Of a stretch of 64,000 bases of DNA, positions 25,935 to 35,027 are shown one piece after another. The translations under genes and the position numbers were made by a program. The notes below the pieces were generated by a model, which was not told where the DNA came from, made no database searches, and saw nothing but the letters and a program-made list of their open reading frames with translations. Numbering within the stretch: position 1 is the stretch's first letter; every line of letters begins with the position of its first letter. The DNA is from Pseudomonadales bacterium (GTDB taxonomy: Bacteria; Pseudomonadota; Gammaproteobacteria; Pseudomonadales; Pseudohongiellaceae), in NCBI GenBank assembly GCA_024234325.1, contig JACKOJ010000006.1, positions 83,121 to 147,120 on the forward strand, read 5' to 3'.

Positions 25935-28463
25935 CTAGTCCAGGGCTTCCGCGTAGAAACCGATGCCTTCGTAGGTCCAGTCCGGGGACGCCTCCATGCC
26001 CTGCCTCTCCGTCTCACTGGTGGTGAAGGCATGCCGGTTCAGGGTGTGGCTGTAGAAGCGATACACGGCCCGCTCCCTGGCCTGAAAACCCGGATTGGGA
26101 TCACTGGCATACACGTCGAAGGCGATACCCTCGAAGACAAAGGGCCAGGCACCGCTGTCGCCCTGCGCCTTCACATAGTCCCGCTCCTCTTCACTGATGG
26201 TGAAGAAGTGGTGCCCCGTCTCGGTGTTGTAGAAACGGTACAGCGGCACGGCACCGGAATAGGAATGGGCGGTCTGGTATTTCGGTCCCTGATAGACATA
26301 GGGCCAGTCAGTGCCCTTCTCATTGTCCGGGCCTGCATTGCGCACGACCTCACTGCGCTCCTGTGGGTTGGTGGTGTAGAAGAAGGCCTGCGACAGCACG
26401 TTGAAGAAACGGTAGACGGGCGCCGTATTGCGGTCATCCGCCAGCGGCGCAGTATTGGCCTGGGCCTCGCCCCAGTAGCGAATATCGGCAATCGCTACCG
26501 TTCTGTCCTGAAAATGCAGACGTTCGACATCCGGCTGCACGGTATCGACTTCCGGGTTGCCAAGCCCCACCCGGGACTTCACACTCACCACGCCTGTTAC
26601 CGGATGCCGGGACAGCAGATAGTCGGCGTAGGCATGGGGAAATTCCACCGTGTCCACGCCATCACCGCCGTAATACACGTTGCCGCCATTGCCCCCGTTG
26701 AGTAGATCGTCGCCCGCACCACCCATGAGAATGTCATCGCCCTCGTAGGCGAACAGGGTGTCGGCCTGCGGCCCGCCCAGGAGCACATCATCGCCCAGGT
26801 AGACCCGGCGCATCAGCGCCTCGCCGGAAAGGGACGCAGCAGCGGTGGCGGGAACCGACACGCCGGATACCTGATAGGCCTCCACACCATCCACCAGATA
26901 ACGCAGTGTTTGGAGCATGCGCTGGCCTCGGGGAAGCGTCTTGCGATAGCCCAGTTCGCGGGTATAGGCATGCCCCTCGTGCTGCAGCACGGCAGTCTCC
27001 GTGTCGAGCAGGGCATTCTCGATTGCCTCGCTCTGCGTGCTGAGCGATGCCGTGTCCCAGGGCAAGGCGCTGAAGGGCATGGCACGGGTATCGACGGTTT
27101 GCAGCACGGCAGGAAGCGCCACGCCGCTGTTGATAAGGCTGAGGGAATAGGTCTCCGGCAGAACAGGCTGACCCGACTCATCAAATTCCACGCGATCGTG
27201 CGGGGAATCCAGACTGAACGCGGCCTCCCGCTCCACCGGAAGCGCGGCATAGCGGAATACAGCCTCCTCGCTGCCATCCCAGCCTTGAGTAAAATGCAGA
27301 TTGCCCGAGTCGTCCATCAGGCTGCTGCGTAGCTGCTCATGTGCCGGTTCACTGACCTGATTGAAGTCAGCCACCTCCGACAGGGCACCCGCTGGCGTCA
27401 GACGGAACACATTGCGTGAGCCATAGCCCAGCACGAACAGGTTCTGTGCAGCATCGACGTGAATCTCTCCTACCTGACGCAGAGGGTTGCCGAAGCTTTG
27501 GCAGGGCGGAAGGTCTCTCGGGCTAGTGCTTTCACCGGCGCACACCAGCTTCCCTGTTCCGTCGCCGGTCTCGTCCAGCACACGCTCCAGGCCCAGTGCC
27601 TCCGAATAGCGGAACACGCTGTTGGGATCCTGCGAGCGGCTGAAATAGAGATTGCCGAAATCGTCCACGGCAAGGGCAAACGCGCCGAGACTGTCGCCCG
27701 GCAGCAGCGCCGGAAAGTCCTGTTGCCGCAGGAGTACGCTACCTTCCCCGGAGGCCGTGAACCGGAAGATAGCGTGAGCGGAGGCGAGATAGAAATTGCC
27801 CTGGGCATCGCTGATCAGATCGCCGGGTTCAGAGAAGGGAACCCCATCGATCCCGGCAGCGCCCAGCACCTGGGAGATATTGCCGTCGGGCGCAAGCCGC
27901 AGCACGTTCCCCGACCCGGAGGCAGCCACCATGAGGACATCGGACGTTCGGTCCAGGGACACCTGCTCCGGGGTATCCAGGGGATGACCCGCCCCTTCGC
28001 CCGCCGCTCCAATGAGTTCGGTGACGCTGCCGTCGATGCCAACGCGCACCAGATTGTGAGAGTACATGCCGACGGCGTAGAGAGTGCCTGCGGCATCGAC
28101 ATCAAAATCCGCAACTCCATTGAGAGGCACACCGGAGGATAGCCCGTCATGGTGGTCTTCCCGGGATTCCGGGTCCGGGTTCAGCACAGAGACTTCGGGA
28201 AGTTGCAGGGGAAAGTTTGCTGCAAAGATTTGTTGGGCAAACCCGTCCGGATGAATGCGCACCAGGCCCTTGTTGAGTCCTGTGATCCGGGCATAGAGAT
28301 TGCCCACCGCGTCCGTTCCGTAAGGCCCCGTCAAATGGGAGTAACGCCCATAGAGATCACTGCCGCGACCGATCACCCGCTCCATTTCCTGGGCATGAAT
28401 GCCCTGCCACAGCACGCTGCCGAGCAGACCTGCCATGAGTGCTGATCGTCGAAATAGGCGCAT
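25935..28463 (-). CDS. exported NHL-propeller, RTX and DUF5648 mosaic protein
   Basis: 842 residues with a signal peptide ending in GIHAQ. The first 400 or so residues are NHL/SMP30-like propeller blades (DAVGNLYARITGL, DAAGTLYAVGMYS, DAQGNFYLASA, DDFGNLYFSRS, DAAQNLFVLGYGS). Residues about 557-604 carry RTX calcium-binding nonapeptides (YEGDDILMGGAGDDLLNGG). The C-terminus (from about 679) has three DUF5648 repeats of the form VYRFYN-GxHFFTxSxxER. It is probably a surface or secreted binding protein. The start at 28463 opens the signal peptide. It stands alone and is divergent from the next gene. Confidence 0.82.
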   Translation of the reverse strand: MRLFRRSALMAGLLGSVLWQGIHAQEMERVIGRGSDLYGRYSHLTGPYGTDAVGNLYARITGLNKGLVRIHPDGFAQQIFAANFPLQLPEVSVLNPDPESREDHHDGLSSGVPLNGVADFDVDAAGTLYAVGMYSHNLVRVGIDGSVTELIGAAGEGAGHPLDTPEQVSLDRTSDVLMVAASGSGNVLRLAPDGNISQVLGAAGIDGVPFSEPGDLISDAQGNFYLASAHAIFRFTASGEGSVLLRQQDFPALLPGDSLGAFALAVDDFGNLYFSRSQDPNSVFRYSEALGLERVLDETGDGTGKLVCAGESTSPRDLPPCQSFGNPLRQVGEIHVDAAQNLFVLGYGSRNVFRLTPAGALSEVADFNQVSEPAHEQLRSSLMDDSGNLHFTQGWDGSEEAVFRYAALPVEREAAFSLDSPHDRVEFDESGQPVLPETYSLSLINSGVALPAVLQTVDTRAMPFSALPWDTASLSTQSEAIENALLDTETAVLQHEGHAYTRELGYRKTLPRGQRMLQTLRYLVDGVEAYQVSGVSVPATAAASLSGEALMRRVYLGDDVLLGGPQADTLFAYEGDDILMGGAGDDLLNGGNGGNVYYGGDGVDTVEFPHAYADYLLSRHPVTGVVSVKSRVGLGNPEVDTVQPDVERLHFQDRTVAIADIRYWGEAQANTAPLADDRNTAPVYRFFNVLSQAFFYTTNPQERSEVVRNAGPDNEKGTDWPYVYQGPKYQTAHSYSGAVPLYRFYNTETGHHFFTISEEERDYVKAQGDSGAWPFVFEGIAFDVYASDPNPGFQARERAVYRFYSHTLNRHAFTTSETERQGMEASPDWTYEGIGFYAEALD

Positions 28464-28644
28464 TGTCCCTGCTCCCCTGCAGTCCTGGTGAAGTGCCAAC
28501 GCTACCACCAAGCAGCAATCCCGTCCATTCGCGGGGCGCCTGGAACCCTCGGCGACACGGCCAGCCGAGCCATCAGTGGAGTTCACGGGAGAATCGGCCG
28601 ATAATGGCGACAGCAATCCCGGGACACACCGGAAGGACAGACCG

Positions 28645-28965
28645 ATGAAACGACTGACGATCTCCATGCTTGCCCTGCTGGCGGCAGGCCCCGCCTTTGC
28701 CCAGCCTCCGCTGAACACCTGCGAAGACATCCCCGAACTCGCCACGCTGGTGATGTCTCGGCGCCAGGTGAACTACGATGTCATGCTGATGATCAACTAC
28801 ATGAACTCCGAGTATTCCGACTACCCGGAGCTGATGACCTGGGCGCAGGCAATGATCGACATGGCCTACACACAGCCCATGCCGGAAGACCCCGAGATGC
28901 GCCAGAAGCAGCTTGAGGACTTCGTGAAGCTCTGGCAGGACCGCTGCGAGGCGAAGCACTCCTAG
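28645..28965 (+). CDS. small exported protein of unknown function
   Basis: 106 residues with a signal peptide (LLAAGPAFAQ). The mature part is acidic and helical with two cysteines (NTCEDIPELATL and WQDRCEAKHS), one at each end, which could form a disulfide in the periplasm, and a methionine- and tyrosine-rich middle (DVMLMINYMNSEYSDY). GGAAGGA precedes the ATG. I do not recognise a family. Confidence 0.7.
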   Translation: MKRLTISMLALLAAGPAFAQPPLNTCEDIPELATLVMSRRQVNYDVMLMINYMNSEYSDYPELMTWAQAMIDMAYTQPMPEDPEMRQKQLEDFVKLWQDRCEAKHS

Positions 28966-29033
28966 CCCTCTTTGCCGGAGGGAAATCTATATCGCCAGCA
29001 GGGCTGGCTCCTATGGATTTTGAGCCACACTCA

Positions 29034-29048
29034 CTTTGCGACACAAAG
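29034..29048. promoter_or_regulatory. inverted-repeat operator 1 (CTTTG-n5-CAAAG)
   Basis: CTTTG CGACA CAAAG, 40 bp upstream of the membrane-protein gene. The same arms and spacer length occur at 30090-30108 before the DUF4173 gene. Together they flank the only regulator gene of the locus, so autoregulation by that winged-helix protein is likely. Confidence 0.6.
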
Positions 29049-29087
29049 AACTTGACGACCACTAAGATTTACGCGAGGCTTGCCGCC

Positions 29088-29708
29088 ATGAACTCTCCAC
29101 TCGACCCGCAAACCGGCCCGCAGTTCAGCGCACAGCCCCAGGCCCTGCACCAGCGCGCGCAGGACAATCTGCATTTCATCCGCACCTCGATGGAACGCGC
29201 GACCTCGTTTACCGGGGTCTCGGGCAAGTCCTACTGCGTGGCGGGTGTCACCGTGCTGATCGCGACTGCGGTGGCCCAGCAACAATCTGGCCCCGCCGCC
29301 TGGCTGACGGTGTGGATGATCGAGCTGGCGCTGGCGGCCAGCATCATTCTGTGGATGACGATGCGCAAGGCACAGGCGCAGGGCGGCTCGCTGTGGTCCA
29401 GCAACGGCCGCAAGCTGCTGGCAGCCTTTACCCCGGCCATGGTCGTGGGCGGCGTGTTGACTGTGAGCTGTGCCCTGCAGGAAGCCTATGACTGGTTGCC
29501 AGGCATCTGGCTCAGCCTCTATGGCGCCGCGATCATGACTGCCGGGGCCTATTCCGTGGCCATCATCCCGGTGATGGGCGCCGTGCTGCTGCTGTGCGGC
29601 TCCGTGGTTCTGTTGCTCAATATCGACGCAGCGCTCCTGTTCGGCCTGATCATGGGCAGTGTGCACATCCTCTTTGGTCTGTTGATCTGGAGGTCCCATG
29701 GCGGCTAA
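29088..29708 (+). CDS. multi-spanning membrane protein of the regulator locus
   Basis: 206 residues with about five to six transmembrane helices (VAGVTVLIATAVA, WLTVWMIELALAASIILW, LAAFTPAMVVGGVLTVSC, GAAIMTAGAYSVAIIPVMGAVLLLCGSVVLLL, GLIMGSVHILFGLLIW) after a soluble start of about 50 residues. Its end overlaps the winged-helix regulator start by 11 bases, so the two are made together. I recognise no family. The context suggests a membrane partner or sensor for the regulator (inference). Confidence 0.72.
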   Translation: MNSPLDPQTGPQFSAQPQALHQRAQDNLHFIRTSMERATSFTGVSGKSYCVAGVTVLIATAVAQQQSGPAAWLTVWMIELALAASIILWMTMRKAQAQGGSLWSSNGRKLLAAFTPAMVVGGVLTVSCALQEAYDWLPGIWLSLYGAAIMTAGAYSVAIIPVMGAVLLLCGSVVLLLNIDAALLFGLIMGSVHILFGLLIWRSHGG

Positions 29709-30075
29709 ACCCAAACCCGTAAAGAGCGCTCCCCAAACGGAAACCCCGGCGCTGTCCGCCCTCACCTCCACCAGTGGAGAACGTGGTGACTTCGACCGTC
29801 TCATCCACGAACGCAGCCGCCTGGCGATTGTCAGCGCGCTCGCGGTGAACAAGTCCCTGAGCTTCAACGACCTGAAATCCGTGCTCGCCATCTCGGACGG
29901 CAACCTCAGCTCCCACGCGCGCAAGCTGGAGGACGCTGGCTATATCCTGTGCGAAAAACGCTTCGAGAACCGTGTGCCCAACACCTGCTACAGCCTGACA
30001 CCCGCAGGGAAAAAGGCACTGAAGCATTACATCTCGCACATGGAATCCCTGATCGCCGCCGTCAAACACAGTTAA
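29698..30075 (+). CDS. winged-helix transcriptional regulator (MarR/HTH_34-like)
   Basis: 125 residues: a disordered start of about 25 residues, then a compact winged helix (FDRLIHERSRLAIVSALAVNKSLSFNDLKSVLAISDGNLSSHARKLEDAGYI and the wing EKRFENRVPNTCYSLTPAGKKAL). This is the pattern of small one-domain regulators coded beside membrane proteins. The start overlaps the previous gene. The probable operator is the CTTTG-n5-CAAAG palindrome found before both flanking membrane genes. Confidence 0.88.
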   Translation: MAAKPKPVKSAPQTETPALSALTSTSGERGDFDRLIHERSRLAIVSALAVNKSLSFNDLKSVLAISDGNLSSHARKLEDAGYILCEKRFENRVPNTCYSLTPAGKKALKHYISHMESLIAAVKHS

Positions 30076-30089
30076 AAAATTTACCTGCA

Positions 30090-30108
30090 AACTTTGCAGC
30101 ACAAAGTT
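30090..30108. promoter_or_regulatory. inverted-repeat operator 2 (AACTTTG-n5-CAAAGTT)
   Basis: Perfect 7-bp arms around CAGCA, 20 bp before the DUF4173 start codon and partner of the element at 29034-29048. The position would block the promoter or ribosome entry of the DUF4173 gene. Confidence 0.62.
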
Positions 30109-30128
30109 CTTTTCACAAGGAGATAAAC

Positions 30129-31616
30129 ATGATCACCACCCTCAAGGCCGGCAAGGACATCCGCCCCCTGCAGATGCCGCAGATGCTCATCCTGGCAGGA
30201 CTGGGGCTGGGCGCGCTGGCAGACCTACTGTGGGTACAGAACGGCTTCATGGGGCCGGGATTCGTCCTCTGGGCCATCCTGCTTACGGGAACTGCGAACG
30301 GCATTTACGCCTGGCGCAGCGGTTCGGTGAGCCGGGAACTGCTGGCCTGGTCGGGGCTTGGCGTCATCGCCGCACTGCTGCTTGTGTTCAGAACAGCCCC
30401 CTTCGTCATTCCCTCCCTGCTGTTGCTCATACTCACCTCAGCCGCCATGGGCATCATGCAGAAGAATGGCCGCTCCCTGCGCGACACCGACATCGTGGAA
30501 CATCTGCGCGCCCTGGGCCGGGTGCCCGCGAAGATGCTGCTGGCGACGGCGCCCGTGCTGGGGCGCCTCGACCTGGGCCTCTACATCCGCTCCTCGCGCC
30601 TGCGCACCGCGCTACGCGGCCTGCTGCTGGCGCTACCGCTGACGCTGTTGTTCGGGCTGTTGTTTGGCTCTGCCGATGCCGCGTTCAGCCGCTACACAGA
30701 GCGCTTCTTCACCATCATCCAGCAGGACTTTCTGGAGCACCTGTTCATCATCAGCAGCCTTGCCTGGATCAGCACGGGCCTGCTCACCGGAGTCAGCGAA
30801 CGCCACTACCGCATTGAGCGCAAGGCACGTCGCTGGCTGACGCTGGGCACGGAGGACACGGCCGTGCTGCTGGGTATGCTGGTGCTGCTCTTCCTCGGTT
30901 TCGTCGCGCTGCAACTGGGCTACCTGTTCGGTGGCGCCTCGCTGATTCAGCAGACGGCCGGACTGACCGTCGCGGAGTACGCCCGCCGGGGCTTCTTTGA
31001 ACTGGTGGCCGCCAGCGGCCTGAGCCTGATCGTGCTGGTGGCCGTCGCCCGCAGCGATTGCAATCCACGTGTGTTCCGTCCTCTGGGCGGCATCCTGCTC
31101 GCCTGTGTTGCCGTCCTGATGGTCTCCGCAGCACAGCGCATGGCGCTTTATGTTGAGGAATTCGGCCTGAGCCTGGACCGCATGGCGGCAATCGCCGTCA
31201 TCACGTGGCTGGCCCTGGTGCTGGTGCTTTTTGCCTGCACCCTGATGGTGGGCAGGCAGCGCGACTTTGCGGCGGGCGTGACGCTCGCAGGCATTGGCGT
31301 CGTGCTGCTGTGGGCGCTGGCAAACCCGGCGGCCATCGTCGCGCGGGTGAATACAGAACAGGCGCTGCAGGGGCGCCAGTCGCTGGACACCTCCTATCTG
31401 CAGTGGATGGGTTCGGACGCCGTGCCCACGCTGATGATTCGCCTTGCACAACTGCCCCGGGAGACACAGTGCCAGCTCGCCCCCTCACTTCGGCAGTACG
31501 GGCAACCCTACCGCCAGGACTGGCGCTGGTGGAGCGCGAGCCAGGCAGCAGCGGCAAGGGCCGTGCAGAGCAAACGCGTCGAGCTGGACACAATAGCTGA
31601 ATCTTGCGGGCAGTAA
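30129..31616 (+). CDS. DUF4173 multi-spanning membrane protein
   Basis: 495 residues with about 11-12 transmembrane helices. The block LTVAEYARRGFFELVAASGLSLIVLV and the downstream NTEQALQGRQSLDTSYLQWMGSDAVPTL segment are the signature of DUF4173 proteins, whose role is unknown. AAGGAG stands 6 bases before the ATG. It follows the regulator by 53 bp with an operator between, so the regulator probably controls it. The C-terminal tail is periplasmic-like and holds two cysteines. Confidence 0.85.
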   Translation: MITTLKAGKDIRPLQMPQMLILAGLGLGALADLLWVQNGFMGPGFVLWAILLTGTANGIYAWRSGSVSRELLAWSGLGVIAALLLVFRTAPFVIPSLLLLILTSAAMGIMQKNGRSLRDTDIVEHLRALGRVPAKMLLATAPVLGRLDLGLYIRSSRLRTALRGLLLALPLTLLFGLLFGSADAAFSRYTERFFTIIQQDFLEHLFIISSLAWISTGLLTGVSERHYRIERKARRWLTLGTEDTAVLLGMLVLLFLGFVALQLGYLFGGASLIQQTAGLTVAEYARRGFFELVAASGLSLIVLVAVARSDCNPRVFRPLGGILLACVAVLMVSAAQRMALYVEEFGLSLDRMAAIAVITWLALVLVLFACTLMVGRQRDFAAGVTLAGIGVVLLWALANPAAIVARVNTEQALQGRQSLDTSYLQWMGSDAVPTLMIRLAQLPRETQCQLAPSLRQYGQPYRQDWRWWSASQAAAARAVQSKRVELDTIAESCGQ

Positions 31617-31659
31617 GTGTAGGCTATAGGGCTTTTGAGCCGCGGACACCGACAAGAAG

Positions 31660-33174
31660 ATGAGCCAAAGCAGCACTGCCCAGCCCGAAACCTCCTATTC
31701 CCGCCCGCAGTCCGTGGGGCTGATTCTGGGCCCCCTGCTGTTTGCGCTCACGCTGCTGTTCTTCACGCCCGAAGGGCTCAGCTTCGAGGCCCGTGCCGTG
31801 CTGGGCACCACGCTGTGGGTGGCCACCTGGTGGATCACGGAGGCAATTCCGATTCCCGCCACCTCGCTGCTGCCCCTGTTCCTGCTGCCCGTCACCGGCG
31901 CGGTCAACAGCGGCACCGTCACCTCGGCCTATGGCGACGACATTATCTTCCTCTTCCTCGGCGGCTTCTTCATTGCCACCGCGATGGAAAAGTGGAACCT
32001 GCACAAGCGCATGGCACTGGCGATCATCGACTTTGTTGGCACCAGCACCCAGCGCATTCTGCTCGGCTTCATGCTCGCCACCGCTTTCCTGTCCATGTGG
32101 GTGTCCAACACGGCATCGGTGATGATGATGATTCCGATGGCACTCGCCATCACCGCCCAGGTGGAACATGCACTGCAGAACACGCCAGAGGCCGGGGACA
32201 TCCCCATCTTCGAGAAGGCGCTGATTTTTGCCGTCGGCTATGCGGGCACTATCGGCGGCATGGGCACACTGATCGGCACCCCGCCCAACATCATTCTCGC
32301 CGCGCAGGCGCGGGAACTGTTTGACGTGGAAATCTCTTTTGCCAGTTGGATGATGATCGGCGTGCCGGTGGTGGTACTGTTGCTGTTCATCGCCTGGGTC
32401 TACCTGGGGCGGGTCGCCTTTCCCATGCGCATCAAGGGCATTCCCGGTGGTCGCGAACTGATCCGCCGCGAGCGTACGGCACTGGGTAAAATCTCCTTCG
32501 AGGAAACCGCCGTAGCCATCGTCTTTGCCGCCGCCGCGTTTCTCTGGATCACCCGTGAGTTCATCTGGACGGGGCTGCTGCCGGAGCTGCGCGACGGCAT
32601 GATCGCGATTCTCGCCGCCACTGCCCTGTTCGTCGTACCGACCCGCTCCGGTGTCGCTGGGCGAGTGCTGGACTGGAAGGACTCTCGGGACATTCCCTGG
32701 GGCGTGTTGCTGCTGTTCGGCGGCGGCCTGGCCATCGCGGGAGGCTTCCGCGAAACGGGGCTATCCTCCTGGATGGGCGATCAGCTCACCGTGCTGGGCA
32801 GCCTGCACCTGCTGCTGATCATCACCTGCGCCACGCTGCTGATCCTGTTCCTGACCGAGATCACCTCCAACACTGCCACCGCCACGATGATTCTGCCGGT
32901 GGTCGCCTCGCTCGCCCTGGCGCTGGACATTCATCCCTTCGCGCTGATGGTGCCCTGCGCCATGGCCGCCAACTGCGCCTTCATGCTGCCGGTGGGCACA
33001 CCGCCCAATGCGATCATTTTTGCCACGGAAAAGCTGCGCATTGTCGAGATGGTGCGGGCGGGCTTCGTGATGAACCTGATCGCCGCCACGCTGATCGTGC
33101 TGGTGGTCTACTTCCTCATGCCGACGCTGTGGGGTCTCAACCTGGCGGTGGTGCCGGAGGCGTTTCGCCTGTAG
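31660..33174 (+). CDS. SLC13/DASS-family sodium:anion symporter
   Basis: 504 residues and about 12 helices. The family signature is clear: PATSLLPLFLLPVTGA, the paired SNT motifs (VSNTASVMMM near residue 148 and TSNTATATMILPV near 403) that bind sodium and a carboxylate, and the late PVGTPPNAIIF. Such proteins take up C4-dicarboxylates or citrate with sodium, or sulfate in other branches. The SNT motifs favour a dicarboxylate (inference). It follows DUF4173 by 43 bp on the same strand and may share its transcript. Confidence 0.9.
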   Translation: MSQSSTAQPETSYSRPQSVGLILGPLLFALTLLFFTPEGLSFEARAVLGTTLWVATWWITEAIPIPATSLLPLFLLPVTGAVNSGTVTSAYGDDIIFLFLGGFFIATAMEKWNLHKRMALAIIDFVGTSTQRILLGFMLATAFLSMWVSNTASVMMMIPMALAITAQVEHALQNTPEAGDIPIFEKALIFAVGYAGTIGGMGTLIGTPPNIILAAQARELFDVEISFASWMMIGVPVVVLLLFIAWVYLGRVAFPMRIKGIPGGRELIRRERTALGKISFEETAVAIVFAAAAFLWITREFIWTGLLPELRDGMIAILAATALFVVPTRSGVAGRVLDWKDSRDIPWGVLLLFGGGLAIAGGFRETGLSSWMGDQLTVLGSLHLLLIITCATLLILFLTEITSNTATATMILPVVASLALALDIHPFALMVPCAMAANCAFMLPVGTPPNAIIFATEKLRIVEMVRAGFVMNLIAATLIVLVVYFLMPTLWGLNLAVVPEAFRL

Positions 33175-33179
33175 GGCCT

Positions 33180-34298
33180 TCAGGCACCCGCGTCGTGTTG
33201 CAAGACCAGAAGGCTGCCCAACCCGCGCAAGGGAACCTGCTCTTCCAGTGCAAACCCGGCACAGGCGAACAAGGCGCGCCACTGCGCCAGCGTGCGCTCC
33301 TTGCCCCGACTGCCCACCAGCATCTGCATGTCAAATCCGGTGACCGCCGCATCGGCACGGCACGCCGGCACGACCATCTCCATTACCAGCACCCGGGCGC
33401 CGCTGCTGCCCACGCCTTGGGCAACGCGCAGCAGACAGCGCAGGGCATCCTCATCGCTCAGCCCGTGCAGCACTGCGCTGAGCAGCATCACATCCTGGGC
33501 ATCGCGGGCCTCCGGCACTGACTCAAACATATCGCCCCCCTGCCAGGAAATCCGTGCCGACAACGCGGGGTCCGCAACAGGCGCGAGCGACAGCGTCTCG
33601 ACCATCTGTGCCCTGTCGAACACCAGGGCCGAGAGATGCGGCCAGCGCTTCAGAATGGCAATGGCCTTGCTGCCCCGGGAACCGCCGATGTCGATGACAC
33701 GACGGAACCGCCCCCAGTCGAAGTCCGTGGCGAAGCTGTCGCCAAGCAGTGCCTCCACCTGATCCATGGCCACCGCAAATGCCTGGTCAAAGGCCGGATG
33801 CTGATCGAGGTAGGCAAACAGTTCACTGCCATGCACTACCTCAAAGGGCACCCGGTTGTCCCGCAGCCCGGGCAATAAACCCTGATACCAGGGCATGCTC
33901 ATCTCGTCGCTGTTGTGCAGAAGCACCATGTCGCGCACCGAGCCCGGTGCGTCCCGTCGCAGGCAGGCGGACACCCGGTTGTTGCGATAGCGCCCCTGCT
34001 CCATCTCCTCGAACACACCGTTCGCCGCCAGCATTCGCATCAGGCGGTTCAGGGGATCCACTGCCACGCCTGCACGGGTTGCCAGCGCATTCGCGGACAG
34101 CGTTTCCTCATCGAGGTGATCGGCCAGCGCCAGCACTGTCGCCGCATGCAGGGCGCGCGACAGCCAGAAGGCCGAGCCGATCTGCAGCAGCCGGAACGGC
34201 GGCGGCACCATGCCGGCGGGAAAGGCCTGCAGGCGGGCCGCAAAGCGCATCAGCATGCCGTAGGCGGCGACCGCCAGGCGATTGCGTCGATAAGTCAT
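33180..34298 (-). CDS. SAM-dependent O-methyltransferase (Methyltransf_2 type)
   Basis: 372 residues: an N-terminal winged-helix dimerisation domain (LADHLDEETLSANALATRAGVAVDPLNRLMRML) and a C-terminal Rossmann methyltransferase with the SAM loop DIGGSRGSKAIAIL near residue 200 and a catalytic-type histidine in LHGLSDEDALRCL. This is the acetylserotonin/hydroxyneurosporene/polyketide O-methyltransferase family; the acceptor is unknown. Its start overlaps the TetR stop (ATGA), so it is coupled to, and probably controlled by, that repressor. Confidence 0.88.
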   Translation of the reverse strand: MTYRRNRLAVAAYGMLMRFAARLQAFPAGMVPPPFRLLQIGSAFWLSRALHAATVLALADHLDEETLSANALATRAGVAVDPLNRLMRMLAANGVFEEMEQGRYRNNRVSACLRRDAPGSVRDMVLLHNSDEMSMPWYQGLLPGLRDNRVPFEVVHGSELFAYLDQHPAFDQAFAVAMDQVEALLGDSFATDFDWGRFRRVIDIGGSRGSKAIAILKRWPHLSALVFDRAQMVETLSLAPVADPALSARISWQGGDMFESVPEARDAQDVMLLSAVLHGLSDEDALRCLLRVAQGVGSSGARVLVMEMVVPACRADAAVTGFDMQMLVGSRGKERTLAQWRALFACAGFALEEQVPLRGLGSLLVLQHDAGA

Positions 34299-34921
34299 GC
34301 CTCTTCCTCCTGTGCGATCTCCGGCGCAAGCCCGGCGGAGAACAGTCGCCCATTGAACGCCGCCAGACGGGACAGGAATGCCTCGTCCATGGGCAGCTCC
34401 ATCTGCTCCTCAAAGATGTCCTTCAACAGCATGGGAGTCATGGCAAGGCAGACAAAGGCAATGCGCAGAATGTCCGCGTCGATCTCCGCCGCGAGCTTGC
34501 CGTCGCGCTTGAGATCCTGCACGCGCCGGGCGCCGCGCAGCCGGCCACGCTCCAGCAACTGATGGATAAAGCGGCGGCCCGGGCCATGGTTCAGTGCCAG
34601 CACTTTCAGTATGAGACGGGGGAATTCCGGCTTGGCCGACATGGTGTCGTAATACAGTTTGAAGTAGGTCGAGAACCCCTCGGTGCCACTCAGCAGCGGG
34701 CCATCGAGCACGTCCAGCAGAGGGTTCAGTTGCTCGCGCAGCATCTCTTCGTAGAGGCCATGCTTGCTGCCGAAGTAATAGCGGATCATCGAGACATTGA
34801 CCTGCGCCTCGGCCGCAATCTGGCGGGTACTAACCTGGTGATAATCGTCGTGCAGAAAACGGTTCAGCGCCGCCTGCAGCAGACGCTCACGTACGCCGAT
34901 AGATGCAGTGGATTCCTTCAC
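34295..34921 (-). CDS. TetR-family transcriptional regulator
   Basis: 208 residues. The helix-turn-helix lies at residues about 10-55 (RERLLQAALNRFLHDDYHQVSTRQIAAEAQVNVSMIRYYFGSKHGLYEEML) with the typical YYFGSK end of the recognition helix. The ligand domain follows. A GTG start was chosen because AGGAG stands 8 bases upstream; the upstream ATG would add 22 cysteine- and arginine-rich residues. The coupled gene is an O-methyltransferase, so the ligand may be that enzyme's substrate or product. Confidence 0.9.
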   Translation of the reverse strand: MKESTASIGVRERLLQAALNRFLHDDYHQVSTRQIAAEAQVNVSMIRYYFGSKHGLYEEMLREQLNPLLDVLDGPLLSGTEGFSTYFKLYYDTMSAKPEFPRLILKVLALNHGPGRRFIHQLLERGRLRGARRVQDLKRDGKLAAEIDADILRIAFVCLAMTPMLLKDIFEEQMELPMDEAFLSRLAAFNGRLFSAGLAPEIAQEEEA

Positions 34922-35027
34922 GAGTGTGCTCCTGCGTGTAAGAGATGCACCACGATAGCAGGCATTCTTACACGACGGGAAAGACAATCATCAAACGAAA
35001 CGCGGGCATCGATTGAGGCACGTCTGG

